45,868 bases of DNA, from the NCBI GenBank assembly GCA_045542595.1, contig JAZQLI010000024.1, positions 1-45,868 of the forward strand. Reading direction: 5' to 3'. The stretch comes from Scatosoma sp045542595 (GTDB taxonomy: Bacteria; Bacillota; Clostridia; Christensenellales; Borkfalkiaceae). Position 1 is the first letter of the stretch, and every line of letters begins with the position of its first letter. The notes beneath the pieces were generated by a model, which ran no database searches, had not been told where the DNA came from, and worked only from the letters and a program-made list of their open reading frames with translations. The position numbers and the translations under genes were made by a program. Positions 43,012-45,868 of the stretch are shown here, one piece after another.

Positions 43012-43590
43012 ATGATAGACTTAACAGTAGAAAGCATTTTGAAAAGGAGAAAAGAATTAGGTCTTTCGCAGGCGAAATTAGCGATAAAATGCGGTATTCC
43101 GCAATCTACGATAGGGAGAATAGAAAGCAAGGCGTTTGTGCCGAGTATGCAAACGTTAGAAAAGATATTTGAGGTGCTTGGTATGGAGTTCGTTTGTAAA
43201 GAAAAGGATAATAGACCTGCATATATCCGTAAGTGGGATAATATAGGTTTTACTTGTTATTGGAAAGACGAGCCTGTTTCCGAAGTACACGTGGAAAATA
43301 TGAGAGTATACGTAAAACGCTTTGTAAAAAATCATCCTATCAAACAAATATTTCCCGTAGAAGAAATGGACGTATTCAAATTAACGGAAATTTTGAAAAC
43401 GAGATGTTGGGAAGATAATCGGGCGGGCATAGACGAGTTACTCAAAAAAATCGGCGTACCTTTTTATGACCCGTTGGAGATTGTAAGAAAGACGCACGGA
43501 GTTTCTTATAACGATTTTTTGTGGATACAGTTTCGTGGCGAGCATTTAAGATGGAAAGACGTTGCACCGAGGAGGTTTAGAAATGTCTAA
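43012..43590 (+). CDS. HTH (XRE/HipB-like) protein with a Hip-associated C-terminal domain
   Basis: A 192-residue protein. Residues 1-60 are a Cro/C1-type helix-turn-helix (ILKRRKELGLSQAKLAIKCG, IPQSTIGRIESKAFVPSMQT, LEKIFEVLGMEF). The remaining 130 residues form a separate domain with IGFTCYWKDEPVSEVHVENM and FYDPLEIVRKTHGVSYNDFL. AAGGAG precedes the ATG. Its stop lies 8 nt inside the next gene, which encodes a HipA-like kinase, so the two are coupled and this is the probable antitoxin and repressor. The extra C-terminal domain is not part of ordinary HipB (about 90 residues). Confidence 0.75.
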   Translation: MIDLTVESILKRRKELGLSQAKLAIKCGIPQSTIGRIESKAFVPSMQTLEKIFEVLGMEFVCKEKDNRPAYIRKWDNIGFTCYWKDEPVSEVHVENMRVYVKRFVKNHPIKQIFPVEEMDVFKLTEILKTRCWEDNRAGIDELLKKIGVPFYDPLEIVRKTHGVSYNDFLWIQFRGEHLRWKDVAPRRFRNV

Positions 43591-44347
43591 ATTGGATTTC
43601 GATATACGATTAACGGACGATTATTTGGTGGATACCGACGGAACGAGCGACGGTACGCAAATGAAATATTTTTCGGACGGATATTGGTATAAAACGAATA
43701 ACGAAGGGGAAGAAGACATCGTTGAATATTTAGTTTCCAAATTGTTGACGTTTACAAATATGCCTAAAGAAGCCTATGTATTATACGAACGTGGGGTTGT
43801 AAACGGAAAACGGGCGTGTCGAAGTAAAACTTTTATAAATCCAGACGAAACATTTGTGACGTTGGATAGAATGCACGTGAATATTACAGGTCAGCGCTTA
43901 CATGAGGCGATTCGCTTGATGAAAGGGATAGAAGAATCGGCAAAATACGTCTTGGATTTTTTCAAGGACGTGATAGATTTGGATTTGTCGGAATATTTTA
44001 GCCGAGTATTTACGGCAGACTATATTACGCTTAATGAAGATAGGCATTTTCATAATTTAGGGGTAATTATGTCTGTTGATGGAAAGTACCGCCCGGCACC
44101 GATTTTCGATAACGGAAAATCGTTGTTAAACACAAATCCGTCTATCAATTATAGATTGCCAATTGAAGAAAATGTAAAACGCGTAACGGCACGTCCTTTT
44201 TCGGGTTCGCATAAGCGAATGCTTAAATATTTTGGGAAAGGCTTTGAGTTGGATAACGACGCGGCGATTGCTTGGCTAAAAACGGAAGAAGATTCGTTTT
44301 ATAAAGAAGTATTATTGTATCAATTAAAGAACGGTTTGGCTTTCTAA
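43583..44347 (+). CDS. HipA-like serine/threonine kinase, shortened form
   Basis: A 254-residue protein, much shorter than E. coli HipA (440). The catalytic core is visible: TLNEDRHFHNLGVI (D153 and N158, HipA catalytic loop) and PAPIFDNGKSLL (D176, metal-binding Asp). Upstream YFSDGYWYKTNNEGEEDIVE could supply the ATP-binding Lys. The N-terminal subdomain 1 of HipA is absent. ATG 43583 has GGAGG upstream. Likely toxin of a HipBA/HipT-type toxin-antitoxin pair, acting by phosphorylating a target such as an aminoacyl-tRNA synthetase; the target is not predictable. Confidence 0.75.
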   Translation: MSKLDFDIRLTDDYLVDTDGTSDGTQMKYFSDGYWYKTNNEGEEDIVEYLVSKLLTFTNMPKEAYVLYERGVVNGKRACRSKTFINPDETFVTLDRMHVNITGQRLHEAIRLMKGIEESAKYVLDFFKDVIDLDLSEYFSRVFTADYITLNEDRHFHNLGVIMSVDGKYRPAPIFDNGKSLLNTNPSINYRLPIEENVKRVTARPFSGSHKRMLKYFGKGFELDNDAAIAWLKTEEDSFYKEVLLYQLKNGLAF

Positions 44348-44445
44348 AAACAAAAATAAAAATTTTTTCAAAAGTCGCGCATAAAAATGGAATGCCCATC
44401 GCTATATAGTGAAGGGATAAGATATAACTAAATGAAAACAGAGAT

Positions 44446-44474
44446 TCTCACGGAGTAAAACCCCGTGGGATTTT
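44446..44474 (+). terminator. Terminator after the Hip-like pair
   Basis: Eight-bp stem with one G-T pair (44446-44453 with 44463-44470), then TTTTCTT. It overlaps an 8-codon frame (ATG at 44432), so a short leader peptide could affect it. Confidence 0.6.
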
Positions 44475-44480
44475 CTTATC

Positions 44481-44898
44481 TAAAAATTATAAGGAGGTGG
44501 GTTCAATGCACAATTTTTAGTCTTAGCGACGGACTTAAAGCGTTGGAATTTTGGAATGAAAGTATAATGGGGTGAATCTATTTCGTCGTCATAGCGAGGA
44601 ACGTATTTGGCTTGCCAAATACCGATTTTTTAAATCGCCTCGTTAGGGGAAACCCCTAATACCCCAAACAAAAAAAAGAAAAGGAGGAGCTACCAATGTA
44701 AATATAAAAGACGGGCGGACGGTCTTAAAACAGTCCGTAAAATTAAAACGGAAAGCTATGGAAAATGTTGCAAAGTAGCCCAAAAATCATAGCAGGTTAA
44801 GAAAAATGCAACAAGTGGCATTTTTGAACCTTTCGCACGGCGAAAGGGAAGCAAGTGGGAAACCCACTTCAAACGAAAAATTTAAGGAGGTAAATTAA
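44481..44898 (+). other. Non-coding stretch with four tight hairpins and two minimal ORFs
   Basis: Perfect short hairpins: ATTTGGC-tt-GCCAAAT (44605-44620), TTAGGGG-aaa-CCCCTAA (44643-44659), CCTTTCGC-acg-GCGAAAGG (about 44830-44848) and AAGTGGG-aaa-CCCACTT (about 44854-44870). Two AAGGAGG boxes stand before trivial frames: a four-codon frame at 44506-44520 and an ATG-TAA start-stop at 44696-44701. A third AAGGAGG serves the gene at 44899. All three have the same spacing. No longer gene is seen. Candidate origin of transfer, leader RNA or mobile-element regulatory region. Confidence 0.5.
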
Positions 44899-45399
44899 GT
44901 GCGAGGAAAAAGAAATACAGATAGAAATACAAGGAAATTTATATCTATTCCCGATACGCAAAAGTGGGAACAGATAGATGAACTTATGGCAATGAAAAAG
45001 TATGAAAAGAGTTTTAATAAAGTTATCAATGAAGCATTAGACTACGGCTTGCCATTGCTATTAAAAGAAGCCAAAGGTGAAGTAACCTACGAAAGCGAAA
45101 CGGAAAAGTACGACGAAAAGCAAGTGAAAATGTATTATAAATTAGACGAATTGCTTATGGAAGTGGTAAACTTATTAGAAGAAGTTATATTAAGTGAAAT
45201 CATAAACAAATCGTTGTTATGTTCTCTATTTAATGAAAAAGTGAGAGAATTAGGGGATACATCCACAAGCGGAAAAATATTAGCGGAAGGTCTTTTACGG
45301 GATACTCCTAAGTATTTGGAAAACTATGAAAGAAGTGAACTACGAAGGCTAAGAGCGAAAAGGCAAGAAAAAGAGAATAAATACAAACAAAACACTTGA
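44899..45399 (+). CDS. Mobile-element protein, probable DNA-binding accessory (unknown family)
   Basis: A 166-residue basic protein with GTG start; AAGGAGG lies 8 nt upstream. It begins KRNTDRNTRKFISIPDTQKW, EQIDELMAMKKYEKSFNKVI, NEALDYGLPLLLKE. A strand followed by two helices near the N-terminus fits a ribbon-helix-helix protein of plasmid or conjugative elements. The C-terminal end is a charged helix (RRLRAKRQEKENKYKQ). Its stop codon lies inside the -35 of the next promoter. Role inferred: relaxosome accessory or regulator. Confidence 0.55.
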   Translation: MRGKRNTDRNTRKFISIPDTQKWEQIDELMAMKKYEKSFNKVINEALDYGLPLLLKEAKGEVTYESETEKYDEKQVKMYYKLDELLMEVVNLLEEVILSEIINKSLLCSLFNEKVRELGDTSTSGKILAEGLLRDTPKYLENYERSELRRLRAKRQEKENKYKQNT

Positions 45400-45424
45400 C
45401 AATACCGTGATAGCACGGTATAAT
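45396..45424 (+). promoter_or_regulatory. Consensus promoter with a perfect palindromic operator
   Basis: TTGACA (45396-45401), 17 bp, TATAAT (45419-45424). The spacer is filled by the perfect inverted repeat ATACCGTG-atag-CACGGTAT (45402-45421), which reaches into the -10. A dimeric repressor bound here would block RNA polymerase fully. The small ribbon-helix-helix protein encoded just downstream is the likely binder. Confidence 0.85.
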
Positions 45425-45456
45425 AGACTTACATGAAAATGTAAGGAGAAAGTCAA

Positions 45457-45678
45457 ATGGAGAAACAATTAACGCCGAAACAAAAGGCAAGACAAAAGTA
45501 TGAACTTTTGCATAAGGAAGAGCGTGAAAAGGCAACCAAGCAATTTAATACGCGACTTCCTGTCAAAGAGTATGACGAAATTACATCGTTCTTAAAAAGC
45601 AACGGTATTGCGAAAGTGGATTTAATACGAATAGGATACCAAATGCTTAAAGAACAATCACAGCGGAACACAATATAG
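45457..45678 (+). CDS. Small ribbon-helix-helix protein (CopG/MobC-like)
   Basis: A 73-residue protein. After a charged N-terminus comes FNTRLPVKEYDEITSFLKSN, GIAKVDLIRIGYQMLKEQ: one beta strand and two helices, the ribbon-helix-helix fold of CopG- and Arc-type repressors and of MobC relaxosome proteins. AAGGAG lies before the ATG. It is expressed from the operator-controlled promoter at 45396 and is probably autoregulated. Confidence 0.65.
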   Translation: MEKQLTPKQKARQKYELLHKEEREKATKQFNTRLPVKEYDEITSFLKSNGIAKVDLIRIGYQMLKEQSQRNTI

Positions 45679-45801
45679 TGCTTAATACACCCGTAACGTC
45701 GGGAATTAGAAAGGAGATAAATTATAAAATAGGGCAACCGTGCTTATCTTTCCGTTAAAAGTGCGGTTATCAACCCTATACAATAAAAATAATAAGGAGA
45801 T

Positions 45802-45868
45802 TTGAAATATAAGGATTTAGAAACATTAAACAAAATTATTCATAACTTAAAATCACAACCCAATGCGG
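45802..45868 (+). CDS. Start of a gene running off the window, unknown
   Basis: A frame opening with TTG at 45802 runs to the window end and reads KYKDLETLNKIIHNLKSQPN. AAGGAGA lies directly upstream but very close. No other frame stays open here. Position and context suggest a replication or mobilization gene, but 22 codons do not allow identification. Confidence 0.35.
   Translation, partial: MKYKDLETLNKIIHNLKSQPNA

Overview
The window looks like chromosomal DNA of an AT-rich Gram-positive anaerobe, most likely a gut Clostridia (Bacillota). The reasons are strong AGGAGG-type ribosome binding sites, sigma-A promoters with 16-17 bp spacers, lipoprotein signal peptides, and ABC sugar transporters encoded without their own ATPase. 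Species cannot be read from the sequence.

Layout: (1) 88-736, minus-strand cluster of six tRNA genes (Gly-TCC, Arg-TCT, His-GTG, Gln-TTG, Lys-TTT, Lys-CTT in transcription order) with promoter and terminator. (2) 902-3700, a small membrane protein, purH, and an orphan phage-type single-strand annealing protein (DUF1071/Sak). (3) 3764-3896, the last 23 nt of a tRNA gene followed by its terminator, with paired repeats on the other side; this reads as an integration (att) boundary, so what lies to the right may be an inserted island. (4) 4366-7618, a beta-lactamase-fold serine hydrolase, a GDSL/SGNH hydrolase broken by deletion, and a CapA-like protein. (5) 7717-10438, a 47-codon peptide gene overlapping a large secreted repeat protein. 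(6) 10464-22011, two divergent operons for plant cell-wall glycan (pectin-type) breakdown. The minus operon has GH28, a GH42-like glycosidase, an acetyltransferase, a frameshifted FGGY-like kinase and an amidohydrolase. The plus operon has an (alpha/alpha)6 glycosidase-like protein, a PnuC-like transporter, a second GH28, a CBM9-like protein and a jelly-roll protein. (7) 22082-39423, a divergent AraC regulator and a long plus operon: sugar-binding lipoprotein, two permeases, three very large surface proteins, a metallophosphoesterase, a P-loop kinase, KDPG aldolase and a HAD phosphatase. (8) 39699-42621, a coupled TRIC channel-tdh-kbl operon (threonine to glycine). (9) 42689-45868, a HipA-like kinase with its HTH partner, a gene-free stretch rich in tight hairpins and minimal ORFs, and two small DNA-binding-type proteins; this resembles the start of a conjugative or mobilizable module.

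How it fits together: the exported repeat proteins and lipoproteins would capture pectic glycans, the ABC permeases import oligosaccharides, and the glycosidases act inside the cell because none of them has a signal peptide. KDPG aldolase closes uronate catabolism. The least familiar part is a repeat module of about 250 residues, present twice at the C-terminus of each of two giant exported proteins. The promoters upstream of the first of these proteins and of the ABC operon share a conserved 45-bp block, which suggests one regulon.
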